NCBI GenBank assembly: GCA_958419975.1 | Contig: CATZIG010000033.1 | Location: 1 to 13,016 of the forward strand | Direction of reading: 5' to 3' | Source: an uncultured Collinsella sp. | Lineage (GTDB): Bacteria; Actinomycetota; Coriobacteriia; Coriobacteriales; Coriobacteriaceae | DNA: 13,016 bases | Shown here: positions 1-6,796 of the stretch, in pieces | Numbering within the stretch: the stretch's first letter is position 1 | How the letters are laid out: every line of letters begins with the position of its first letter | The notes under the pieces: generated by a model | The model's database searches: none | Told to the model about the DNA's origin: nothing | The model's input: only the letters and a program-made list of their open reading frames with translations | Position numbers and translations under genes: made by a program

Positions 1-37
1 TTGGTTCCGCGGCGCCCCTTTTTCATCTAAGCCAGAG

Positions 38-99
38 ACCCGGCACTTGGGGACGTTCCTTTCATGCCGGCACAATAGGAACGTCCCCAAGTGCCGGGT
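38..99. repeat. Perfect 23-bp inverted repeat (REP/MITE-like hairpin)
   Basis: The arms 38-60 and 77-99 are exact reverse complements over 23 bp and flank a 16-nt spacer. The spacer itself contains the 8-bp palindrome tgccggca (65-72), which echoes the gccggg end of the arm. The arm core is ggggacgttcct. Such a long perfect hairpin outside a gene, downstream of glmM, resembles REP/BIME-type elements that are spread by IS200-like (RAYT) transposases. That origin is inference, because no second copy and no transposase is in the window. It could also help end transcription, but there is no T-run after either arm. Confidence 0.85.
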
Positions 100-146
100 G
101 AAATTGAACGTCAGATTGCCGCTTGGGGCCGTTTGCAGCGTCGAGC

Positions 147-176
147 AGTTACGCGGTTTGGTAAAACCGCGTAACT
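147..176. repeat. 13-bp perfect stem-loop overlapping the glmM stop codon
   Basis: The arms agttacgcggttt (147-159) and its exact complement (164-176) enclose a 4-nt loop. The right arm includes two bases of the glmM TAG stop (175-177). In minus-strand RNA this forms a strong hairpin right at the end of the message. No U-tract follows it, so it is not a classical intrinsic terminator. It may protect the 3' end, act as a weak terminator, or be part of the same mobile repeat as the hairpin at 38-99. Confidence 0.75.
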
Positions 177-1506
177 ATAAAGCCTCGAGCGCGTTGGCGA
201 TGCGCTTCATGGCGGCGTCGGCGGCGGCTTGGTCGGGGGCTTCGGCCAAAACGCGGATCACCGACTCGGTTCCGCTCTTGCGCACCAGTACGCGGCCCTC
301 GCCTGCCAGCGCGGCCTCGGCCTCGGCGATGGCGTTCTGCACGCCCATGTTCTCGAGCGCGGCGTCCTTGTCCGCCACGTGCACGGCCACCTGCGCCTGT
401 GGCAGCAGCTTGCACGGAGCCGTGAGTTGCGAGAGTGTCTCGCGCTCGGCACGAATCACTTCCATCACGCGCAGCGAGGTCATAATGCCGTCGCCCGTGC
501 GCTCGATATCGCCAAAGATCGTATGGCCCGTCTGCTCGCCGCCCAGGCTGTAGCCGCCCTCGCGCATCTTGGCATACACGTGACGGTCGCCCACGCCGCT
601 GGTCACGGCGCTCAGTCCGGCAAGCTCCAGCGACTTGACCAGACCAAAGTTGCTGGCGATCGTCGGTACCACGGTACCGCCCGAGAGACGCCCGTGCTTG
701 TTCAGGTACACGCCGCACACGTACAGGATCTGGTCGCCGTCGACCACGCGGCCGCGCTCGTCCACGGCCAGGCAGCGGTCGGCATCGCCGTCGTAGGCAA
801 ATCCCACATCCAGGCCCTGCTCCACCACGTGGCGCTGTAGGCGCTCCATATGCGTGGAGCCGCAGTCGACGTTGATGTTAAAGCCATCGGGCGCGGCGTT
901 GATCACGCGCACGTCGGCGCCCAGCGCGTCGAACACCGGCTTGGCCACCGAGGAAGCCGAGCCGTTGGCGCAGTCGATACCGATCTTGACGCCCTGCAGC
1001 GAAAAGTTCGCACTTGCAATGAGCGAAGCAATGTAGCGGTTGCGGCCCTGCATGTAGTCCACCGTGGCACCGATGTGGTTGCCCGTTGCCAGCGGCACCT
1101 CGCTCTTGCCATCGATGTAGTCCTCAATGAGCTCCAGGACGTCCTCGTCCATCTTAAAGCCGTCGCTGTTGACGAGCTTAATGCCGTTATCGCAAAACGG
1201 GTTGTGGCTCGCGCTGATCATGATGCCGCAATCGAAGCAGCCTTCCACAGTCTGATGCGCTACGCCCGGCGTGGGGATCACGTGCAGCATATAGGCGTCC
1301 GCACCGCTCGCGACCAGGCCGCTCACCAGCGCCGCCTCAAACATATAACTCGAGCGACGCGTGTCCTTGCCCACGATCACGCGTGCCTTGCGCTCGCGGT
1401 TGGCGCCGTAATACCAGCCCACAAAACGGCCAATCTTATAAGCGTGCTCTACCGTCAGCCCAACGTTGGCCTCACCGCGAAAGCCGTCGGTGCCAAAGTA
1501 CTTCAT
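175..1506 (-). CDS. glmM: Phosphoglucosamine mutase GlmM
   Basis: GlmM converts glucosamine-6-phosphate to glucosamine-1-phosphate in the cytosol, the step before GlmU on the route to UDP-GlcNAc and peptidoglycan. The 443 residues match the usual family length of about 445. All four alpha-D-phosphohexomutase signatures are visible: SASHNP with the phosphorylated serine at S100, the metal loop DGDADR (D239, D241, D243), the sugar-binding GGEQTGH (322-328), and the phosphate-binding RKSGTES (409-415). GEQTGH is close to the GEQSGH of GlmM rather than the GEMSGH of mannose-type mutases. The last loop reads TESVIRV where TEPLIRV is common. The ATG is preceded by an aaggagag Shine-Dalgarno sequence. 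The gene follows the DUF4012 gene on the same strand after an 83-nt gap that holds a terminator-like hairpin. Confidence 0.97.
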   Translation of the reverse strand: MKYFGTDGFRGEANVGLTVEHAYKIGRFVGWYYGANRERKARVIVGKDTRRSSYMFEAALVSGLVASGADAYMLHVIPTPGVAHQTVEGCFDCGIMISASHNPFCDNGIKLVNSDGFKMDEDVLELIEDYIDGKSEVPLATGNHIGATVDYMQGRNRYIASLIASANFSLQGVKIGIDCANGSASSVAKPVFDALGADVRVINAAPDGFNINVDCGSTHMERLQRHVVEQGLDVGFAYDGDADRCLAVDERGRVVDGDQILYVCGVYLNKHGRLSGGTVVPTIASNFGLVKSLELAGLSAVTSGVGDRHVYAKMREGGYSLGGEQTGHTIFGDIERTGDGIMTSLRVMEVIRAERETLSQLTAPCKLLPQAQVAVHVADKDAALENMGVQNAIAEAEAALAGEGRVLVRKSGTESVIRVLAEAPDQAAADAAMKRIANALEAL

Positions 1507-1525
1507 GCGCTCTCCTTACAAAATA

Positions 1526-1552
1526 GGGGCGAACAGATTGCCTGTCCGCCCC
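1526..1552 (-). terminator. Terminator-like hairpin between the DUF4012 gene and glmM
   Basis: Read on the minus strand, an 11-bp stem (ggggcggacag with ctgttcgcccc, including one G-U pair) closes a 5-nt loop and is followed by the T-rich stretch TATTTTG. It lies after the DUF4012 stop at 1590 and before the glmM ribosome binding site. It probably ends or attenuates the upstream transcript. The T-run is short and interrupted, so partial read-through into glmM is plausible. No clear separate glmM promoter was found in this gap. Confidence 0.6.
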
Positions 1553-1589
1553 AAAATGGTACTCGATTATCTGCGCTACCAGAAAAACC

Positions 1590-3902
1590 CTACGCCGACG
1601 CGCTGTCGCGAGCTGCCTGGCATGTAGGAGTCTGACGCAGCGTAAGCGGCTTGTCCCCCGCCTCGGCCGACGTGGTCAGCGTATACGTGATCGTCGTCGT
1701 CTCGCCAGCATGCAGGTCAACGGTGCCCGAATAGAAGGGGATTCCATGCCACGTAGCGGCGCCAAGACCAAACTGTGTGCCCTCAACCGTAAGGTCACTG
1801 ATGTTGCCGCCCGTCGGGGCAAACAACGAGACATTCAGGCGTTCGTCGTCACGCGCGGCATCGGGTGCGCTCGCCGCAACGTAGTCGGGCAGCTTGCCTG
1901 CCTCCTCCTGCGTCATGATGTTCGTCAGAGTAACGGTGATGCGATACGAGCACGTGCCGTCGCCGTTCTTGATGCCCTGGCCGATCTGCGTGTCGGCGTT
2001 CAGATACCAGTCGAGCTTGGAGAAGCTCAGGTTGTTAAAGTAAACGCCGGCAACGGGATCGGCACTCGGATCATCCGGATCGGGCAGCGAAGCGTCAATG
2101 CCCGTCTCTTTGATGGCATTCTGCTCATCATCGTTTCTCATCCAAGCAATCAGACGGCCCTCTTCGGCACCGCGCTCGAATGCACCGACAAGCTTTGTAA
2201 CGTCGACGTCACCGATGCCACCGAGAATCTTGTCGAAGGCGGCGCTGGCAACAGCCGCAAAGATGCCGTCCGATTCCTCGACCGGATAGTTCCAATACAC
2301 ATCGTGCATGAGAACCTTCGCCGCGTTGGTGCCGTCGACAACCGTTCCGTCGGGCAGCGAGACATTACCGACCAGGCCCAGCAGATACTGCAGGAACACC
2401 GGGTCGATACCGATGACGCCATCAACGTCCTGTCCATACTGGGACTTCCACAGCGCGGCGACACGCTGCGAGTTGCGGGGCCAATCAGGCGAATAGGTAT
2501 TGCCCGAGTTGTACAGGTTACTGTGGTTGCCGAACAGCGCCTCATCCTCTTCGTCGACGCTCTCGACTGCCTCATCCTCGCTGAGTCCAATGCGGGGAAC
2601 AAACTCGCCAATCGACATCTGACCGTCGGTGACCGAAATCAGGCCCTGCGAACCGCCAAAGCCGCCGCAAGCACGAATCTCGACGTTGTTCATGGCGTAC
2701 ATAAGGTAGTTGCGCGTCTGGCCGTTGGCGCCGAGCATCTGGGGAAGGACGGGGGCGACCTTTTCCGCCGCGTCAACCGCACCGTTGAGGGTGGCAAAGC
2801 CGTCCTTGGCCTTATCGACCAGCTCGGTCACCTGGGAAATATGAGTATCGCCAATGCCCTGGACCTTCTCGTTGGCGCTCTTGAACACCTTCGAGCTGCT
2901 GGAAAGCGAATCGGCGACCGCCTGCAGCGCGGACACGTTAATCATGCCGTCCTGGAACAGCTTGCCGGGCGTGGCCTGCGAAAGGTTGTCGGCCATGGGA
3001 ACCAGCGCGTTGCTCGAGACATCGGACAGGGCATCAATCATGGTGCGGGCTGCGTTGATGTCACTGCCATACACCGGGATAAACGAAGCCGCCGTCCACA
3101 GCGGGCTCGAAGTCTCCGCCTTCATGCTGTCGCAGAGTTCATCGATCTTCTTCGCGTCGTCAGGCAGCGTCGAAAAATCGCCCGACGTGACCTTATCCTT
3201 AAGGCCACCGACGATCTCGACAGCCTCCTTCGCTTCGCTCTTTACGGTCTTTGCCGAGTTAAGCAGCATAAAGCCGCTTGCGCCAAGCACAACGAGAAGC
3301 ACCGCGACTACAGCGGCAATAACGGCGCCGGTGTGACGCTTTTTGCGCTCGCCCTTGCGATGGCGATGACGGACCAGACCGTCAGAGGTCGAACTCGACG
3401 AAGCATCGCTACCGTAGTTCAAGCCAAAATCGTAATAATCTTCCTTGGAACCCGAGCCCGCAAACTCGGCACCGCTATCATCCAGGCGGGCGAACGTGCC
3501 AGTCTCGGAGGCGCCGGTGTAAATCGTGCCAAGGTTACCCGTAAGCCCCGCGCCACCAGCAGAGGGAGTATTGTTGGCGGCCTTGCCGGCATTAACGTTG
3601 CCGGCAGCATTCGCGGCGTTGGCAGCACCTGCGTTGTTCGCAGGCACCGAAGGAGCCCCGCTCGGCTGCGACGCGGAGGTTGCACCGCCCGCAAAGACAT
3701 TCCCTCTTGCACGGCCGGTCTTTTTTGCCTTTTGAGACTGCTCGTACAGAGCGGTAAACATCGCCGTCTCGCCCGGGGACACGCGCTTACCGGAACCGCC
3801 CTGTCCAGCGCCGCCCGGCGTGCCGGCCTTACCAGCCTCGTTCGGACGCGGCGGAACTGCAGGACGGCCGCTATCGCTGCCCTTAAAGTGATTACCAGCC
3901 AT
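1590..3902 (-). CDS. Membrane-anchored DUF4012 surface protein
   Basis: This 770-residue protein has an N-terminal cytoplasmic part (1-190) that is low in complexity and rich in Gly, Ala, Asn and Ser. A basic stretch, KGERKKRH (183-190), is followed by one transmembrane helix (about 191-214). A large extracellular region follows, giving a type II topology. The segment around 398-435 (NYLMYAMNNVEIRACGGFGG, then LISVTDG) matches the hallmark N-x-E-x-R-x-x-GGF-x-GS of DUF4012. The biochemical role of that family is not known. I chose the ATG at 3902 because gaggat lies seven bases upstream. The in-frame ATG at 3947 would add 15 residues and has no ribosome binding site. The downstream neighbour is glmM and the upstream one a DMT transporter, which fits an envelope role, but that is inference. 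Confidence 0.85.
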   Translation of the reverse strand: MAGNHFKGSDSGRPAVPPRPNEAGKAGTPGGAGQGGSGKRVSPGETAMFTALYEQSQKAKKTGRARGNVFAGGATSASQPSGAPSVPANNAGAANAANAAGNVNAGKAANNTPSAGGAGLTGNLGTIYTGASETGTFARLDDSGAEFAGSGSKEDYYDFGLNYGSDASSSSTSDGLVRHRHRKGERKKRHTGAVIAAVVAVLLVVLGASGFMLLNSAKTVKSEAKEAVEIVGGLKDKVTSGDFSTLPDDAKKIDELCDSMKAETSSPLWTAASFIPVYGSDINAARTMIDALSDVSSNALVPMADNLSQATPGKLFQDGMINVSALQAVADSLSSSSKVFKSANEKVQGIGDTHISQVTELVDKAKDGFATLNGAVDAAEKVAPVLPQMLGANGQTRNYLMYAMNNVEIRACGGFGGSQGLISVTDGQMSIGEFVPRIGLSEDEAVESVDEEDEALFGNHSNLYNSGNTYSPDWPRNSQRVAALWKSQYGQDVDGVIGIDPVFLQYLLGLVGNVSLPDGTVVDGTNAAKVLMHDVYWNYPVEESDGIFAAVASAAFDKILGGIGDVDVTKLVGAFERGAEEGRLIAWMRNDDEQNAIKETGIDASLPDPDDPSADPVAGVYFNNLSFSKLDWYLNADTQIGQGIKNGDGTCSYRITVTLTNIMTQEEAGKLPDYVAASAPDAARDDERLNVSLFAPTGGNISDLTVEGTQFGLGAATWHGIPFYSGTVDLHAGETTTITYTLTTSAEAGDKPLTLRQTPTCQAARDSASA

Positions 3903-4051
3903 AAAGAAATCCTCGCAATTGAGTCGCAATGAAAAAGTCCATAACATTACTAGTTTATGGCATTTTGAGCATCGACAGCTAAACTCCAGACACGGACATC
4001 AATTGGCGAAAATGCGGCACAACACCTTTTCTGTCTTGGCGGCGGCGTCAA

Positions 4052-5074
4052 CTACACCGTAAGGAACATCATCACGATGATCATGGCAAAGCCGATAAGG
4101 TCGGTCGGCAAAAACACCGTACCCAGCATCACGGCGCTGGTGATGGTCGCCGAAACCGGCTCCACAGTTCCGATGAGGCTCGCACGCACCGAGCCGATGT
4201 CCTTAACGCCCTGCATATAGAGCATGTAAGCAAAAAACGAGCCGATAACCACGAACACCGCGAGCGCCTCGACGCCGGCGGCATCGAGCGCCGGCATATG
4301 CGCCCAGGGCTGCACGAAGGCACACGAGACCACGCCCGCCGCGAGCATTGCCGAGCCCGTGACGATGGGGCTGCCGTATTCGGGCAGGATCTTGGCGGGG
4401 ATCACCGCCATACACGTGGCGCTGACCGCACACATAAGACCCGCGATCAGGCCAAGCGGCGAGATATTCAGGCTGGTGGGGTCGCCGCCGGTAGCGATTA
4501 AAAAGGTTCCGCCCAGAGCCAAGCCAATGCCGATGACTTCGCGAGTACGCGGCATGCGGCGATCGGTTACGCAGGTGTAGCCCATGATGATAACGAGCTG
4601 CAGGCACTGGAGCACCGTCGCGGTTCCGGCGTTCGTCAGGCGCACGGCCGATAGATAGCAAAACTGGTTGAACAGCAGGCCAAAGGCGGTAAAGAGCAGC
4701 AGCTGTTTGCGATCGGCGGGTGTGGTCCAGAGCTTAACCAGGCGCTCGCGGTCGCGCGTAACAACCACGGCCATAAAGAGTAGACCGGCGAGAATCTGAC
4801 GCACGCTCATAAGCCACAAGGTGTCGACGTGGTAGGTATCGAACAGAAAGCTCGCGCTGGTGCCCGAGAAGCCCCAAAACGAACCGCCCACCAGCGTAGC
4901 CAAGACGCCCGTGATCATCTTGCGCGTCGAAGCGTTGTTCAGGCGGTCGCGCCATGCGCGACGGGTGTTGCGGCTGAGCTCGTCGGTGCCCTCGGGCACA
5001 TCAATGTTCGATATATCGGTCATCGGCACCGAAGCCCCTGCGCCTTCGACCTGCTCGACGCACTCTTTGCTCAT
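4052..5074 (-). CDS. DMT-superfamily (EamA) transporter
   Basis: The protein has 340 residues: a hydrophilic N-terminal extension (1-52) and then about ten hydrophobic segments (roughly 54-76, 87-106, 125-143, 149-169, 180-196, 205-228, 237-256, 268-288, 297-318, 322-340). This is the two-repeat EamA fold of the drug/metabolite transporter superfamily. The motif GTVEPVSATITS (302-313) is typical of the second EamA repeat. The substrate cannot be read from sequence. The chosen ATG follows gggggag with a 4-nt gap. The reading frame stays open up to 5281, but that stretch has no matching start signal and reads unlike a transporter. The C-terminus stops abruptly inside the tenth helix. A second frame continues for 18 plausible codons beyond the stop (see findings). 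Confidence 0.9.
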   Translation of the reverse strand: MSKECVEQVEGAGASVPMTDISNIDVPEGTDELSRNTRRAWRDRLNNASTRKMITGVLATLVGGSFWGFSGTSASFLFDTYHVDTLWLMSVRQILAGLLFMAVVVTRDRERLVKLWTTPADRKQLLLFTAFGLLFNQFCYLSAVRLTNAGTATVLQCLQLVIIMGYTCVTDRRMPRTREVIGIGLALGGTFLIATGGDPTSLNISPLGLIAGLMCAVSATCMAVIPAKILPEYGSPIVTGSAMLAAGVVSCAFVQPWAHMPALDAAGVEALAVFVVIGSFFAYMLYMQGVKDIGSVRASLIGTVEPVSATITSAVMLGTVFLPTDLIGFAMIIVMMFLTV

Positions 5075-5305
5075 TCCACTCCCCCGAAACAGCCTGGAAA
5101 TAATTCGGCTTACCTTACCATGGCGAAGGCACCAGTTGGAGGCTTGTCCGCTTATCGGTAGGACAATTCCGCAGGCGTCTTTCCATAGCTCGATACCGCA
5201 ATGGCCTTGCATTATGCGACAGCCAAATCGCGGCAGCAGGCTCTTTTGAAATGGATATGACAAAGCCCCCGAATTCCACAATGTAAGCGATTTTTAAAAA
5301 TGTTC

Positions 5306-5334
5306 TTGCCACCGAGTTCAGGCTCCGTTATATT
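5306..5334 (+). promoter_or_regulatory. Sigma-70-type promoter of tRNA-Val
   Basis: The -35 box TTGCCA (5306-5311) and the -10 box TATATT (5329-5334) are separated by exactly 17 nt and lie about 30 nt upstream of the tRNA 5' end. The spacing and both hexamers agree well with the housekeeping consensus. Confidence 0.8.
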
Positions 5335-5363
5335 ATCCCTTGCGCGCTTGCGCACCCTTGATC

Positions 5364-5438
5364 GGGCGTTTAGCTCAGGGGGAGAGCGCTTCCCTGACAC
5401 GGAAGAGGTCAGAAGTTCAAATCTTCTAACGCCCACCA
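5364..5438 (+). tRNA. tRNA-Val (anticodon GAC)
   Basis: A full cloverleaf can be drawn. The acceptor arm GGGCGTT (5364-5370) pairs with AACGCCC (5428-5434). The D-stem is GCTC/GAGC. The anticodon stem CTTCC/GGAAG closes the loop CTGACAC, which puts GAC at 5396-5398. The T-stem AGAAG/CTTCT closes the loop TTCAAAT. The discriminator A is followed by an encoded CCA (5436-5438). GAC reads GUC, so this is a valine tRNA. It has its own promoter and terminator. tRNA genes are common integration targets and accessory-looking genes follow, but no repeated copy of the 3' end was seen in the window. Confidence 0.97.
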
Positions 5439-5446
5439 AATGTTCG

Positions 5447-5483
5447 CAGCTCAGAGGCTATGTCCTCTGGGCTGTTTTGTTTT
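5447..5483 (+). terminator. Intrinsic terminator of tRNA-Val
   Basis: An 11-bp stem, cagctcagagg (5447-5457) with cctctgggctg (5464-5474), contains one G-U pair and closes a 6-nt loop. It is followed directly by TTTTGTTTT. It lies 9 nt after the tRNA CCA end, a textbook Rho-independent terminator. Confidence 0.92.
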
Positions 5484-5664
5484 ATGTCGCCAAATCCGCC
5501 GGCAGTTCCAACCGCCCAACTAGCCAAAAGCCGACCATCTACTAGCCGATATATCCATCGGCATAACCAATCAGTCCGCACCGCAACTTCTCAGCAAAAC
5601 GCCGCGATGTCTGCGCCCTGCGGTATCCTTGGGCCACTTGCACCTGCAGCACCAAGGAGCCGCC

Positions 5665-6351
5665 ATGCGCACCGAGCTCGATGTCCCCTTTTCGCACAAA
5701 GAAGAAGCCAAGGCGCTGGGCGCCAAATGGGACCGGACCAAGAAGGTCTGGTATGTACCCAGCGGCGTCAACCCCGAGCCCTTTGCCGAGTGGCTGCCCG
5801 GTGTTGACCGATCCGACCCCTCAGCGCCGTATATATATCTAGTACTGGGCAAGCGCGAGTGCTGGAAGTGTCACAAAGAGACCTCGGTCGCGGCCTTCGG
5901 CATTCCCTATCGAACCGATAACGACGAGAGCGTCGCCATCGCGCACGCGCCCAACGAAGCCGGGCACATTGCCATCGACACGGCCAACGCCAACGCACTC
6001 GCCATCGTGCCCGCTCTTGGCTGCGTGCCGGGCGAGATCCGCGACTACCTTCATAAGCGCTGCGGCTACAAGTCCGTAGGCGCGCGAGCCTCCAAAGCCC
6101 CGTCGCTCGGCAACACGTGCACCAGTTGCGACGCGCTGCAAGGCAGCCGCCATCTGTTCGAGGAGCCCTCGTCCCCGTTTGCCCTCACTGCCATCAACAA
6201 GCTGCCGGCACTGGAGTTTATACGCGTCGAAGTTGCCGGCGTCTTTGGCCTCCCAGCCACACGCACCGACTTTGACCAGGCGCTCTTTACCTGGGCACAA
6301 GACCATCACGCCGAGTTCCACAAGCAACTCGGTGAGGGGATTTATTTGTAG
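5665..6351 (+). CDS. DUF5710 domain protein with a two-CxxC zinc-ribbon-like region
   Basis: The protein has 228 residues. The first 45 form a DUF5710-type module, recognised from DVPFSHKEEAKALGAKWD followed by KVWYVP. That small module often sits next to nucleic-acid-handling or mobile-element domains, but its own function is unknown. Further on, CWKC (66-69) and CTSC (152-155) can supply four cysteines for one zinc ion, and the C-terminal part carries a conserved-looking CDALQGSRHLFEEPSSPF stretch. I chose the ATG at 5665 because aaggag lies just upstream. An in-frame ATG at 5629 lacks such a signal. It is the first gene after tRNA-Val and converges on the small zinc protein, with 38 nt between stops. 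It is probably cytosolic. No enzyme activity can be assigned. Confidence 0.8.
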   Translation: MRTELDVPFSHKEEAKALGAKWDRTKKVWYVPSGVNPEPFAEWLPGVDRSDPSAPYIYLVLGKRECWKCHKETSVAAFGIPYRTDNDESVAIAHAPNEAGHIAIDTANANALAIVPALGCVPGEIRDYLHKRCGYKSVGARASKAPSLGNTCTSCDALQGSRHLFEEPSSPFALTAINKLPALEFIRVEVAGVFGLPATRTDFDQALFTWAQDHHAEFHKQLGEGIYL

Positions 6352-6389
6352 AGACGGAGAAGCCTTCACAGCCAGCTCCTCCGCATCAC

Positions 6390-6674
6390 CTATCCCTCGT
6401 CGCCGGCGTCATACACGATATCGAGGCCACAAACAGGGCATTTCTCCGGATACACCGGCATATGAACGCCTGTCTGTTTTCTCACTTCGTCGCTGAGTCT
6501 GTCGCGCGCATCGATGAACCGAATGTCGAGACACGGTATTTGCGAGCCACAGCAAGGGCAGGTGACGACAAACGACCCACAATCAACCTCTACGCTCGGA
6601 AACATATTGTTGTCTATAAGGGCACACGGCAGTTTTCCGTACTTCCCCATCGCAATATCGCCTCGCCAGCTCAT
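6390..6674 (-). CDS. Small two-CxxC (zinc-ribbon-like) hypothetical protein
   Basis: The predicted protein has 94 residues and two cysteine knuckles, CPCC (39-42) and CPVCG (79-83), spaced as in a small zinc ribbon. No known family was recognised and no membrane segment is visible. The ATG at 6674 is favoured because ggggag lies five bases upstream. The frame stays open for 24 further codons upstream, without a ribosome binding site. The gene lies 122 nt downstream of the HNH nuclease gene on the same strand, so the two may be co-transcribed. A role as an accessory to the nuclease is a guess from position only. Confidence 0.7.
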   Translation of the reverse strand: MSWRGDIAMGKYGKLPCALIDNNMFPSVEVDCGSFVVTCPCCGSQIPCLDIRFIDARDRLSDEVRKQTGVHMPVYPEKCPVCGLDIVYDAGDEG

Positions 6675-6796
6675 ACACGCTCCCCTCTCGCTATACAAAA
6701 CAGGAAGAGCATGCACCGGCGGGCGTGCGCGAGATTGCATCGCCACGCGATCCGATCAAACAACACGATCGTCAAAGAATGCCAAAGCCAAATACG

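Noticed and set aside
1710..3932. 740-codon open frame on the plus strand
   Set aside because: It lies fully antisense to the DUF4012 gene, has no ribosome binding site or recognisable domain, and arises from GC-rich codon usage.
5144..5166. ttgtcc/ggacaa inverted repeat upstream of the transporter
   Set aside because: The arms are only 6 bp with an 11-nt spacer and no matching promoter was found, so chance is likely.
5075..5281. 69-residue N-terminal extension of the DMT transporter
   Set aside because: It has no ribosome binding site at the upstream start, and the extension does not resemble a transporter; gggggag marks the ATG at 5074.
5416..5438. Attachment-site duplication of the tRNA-Val 3' end
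   Set aside because: No second copy of the 3' end was seen by eye in the window, and no integrase gene is present.
5300..5545. 81-codon plus-strand frame
   Set aside because: It runs through the tRNA-Val gene, its promoter and its terminator.
5545..5562. gccgat/atcggc inverted repeat before the DUF5710 gene
   Set aside because: A 6-bp arm with a 6-nt loop and no linked promoter or T-run is too weak to call.
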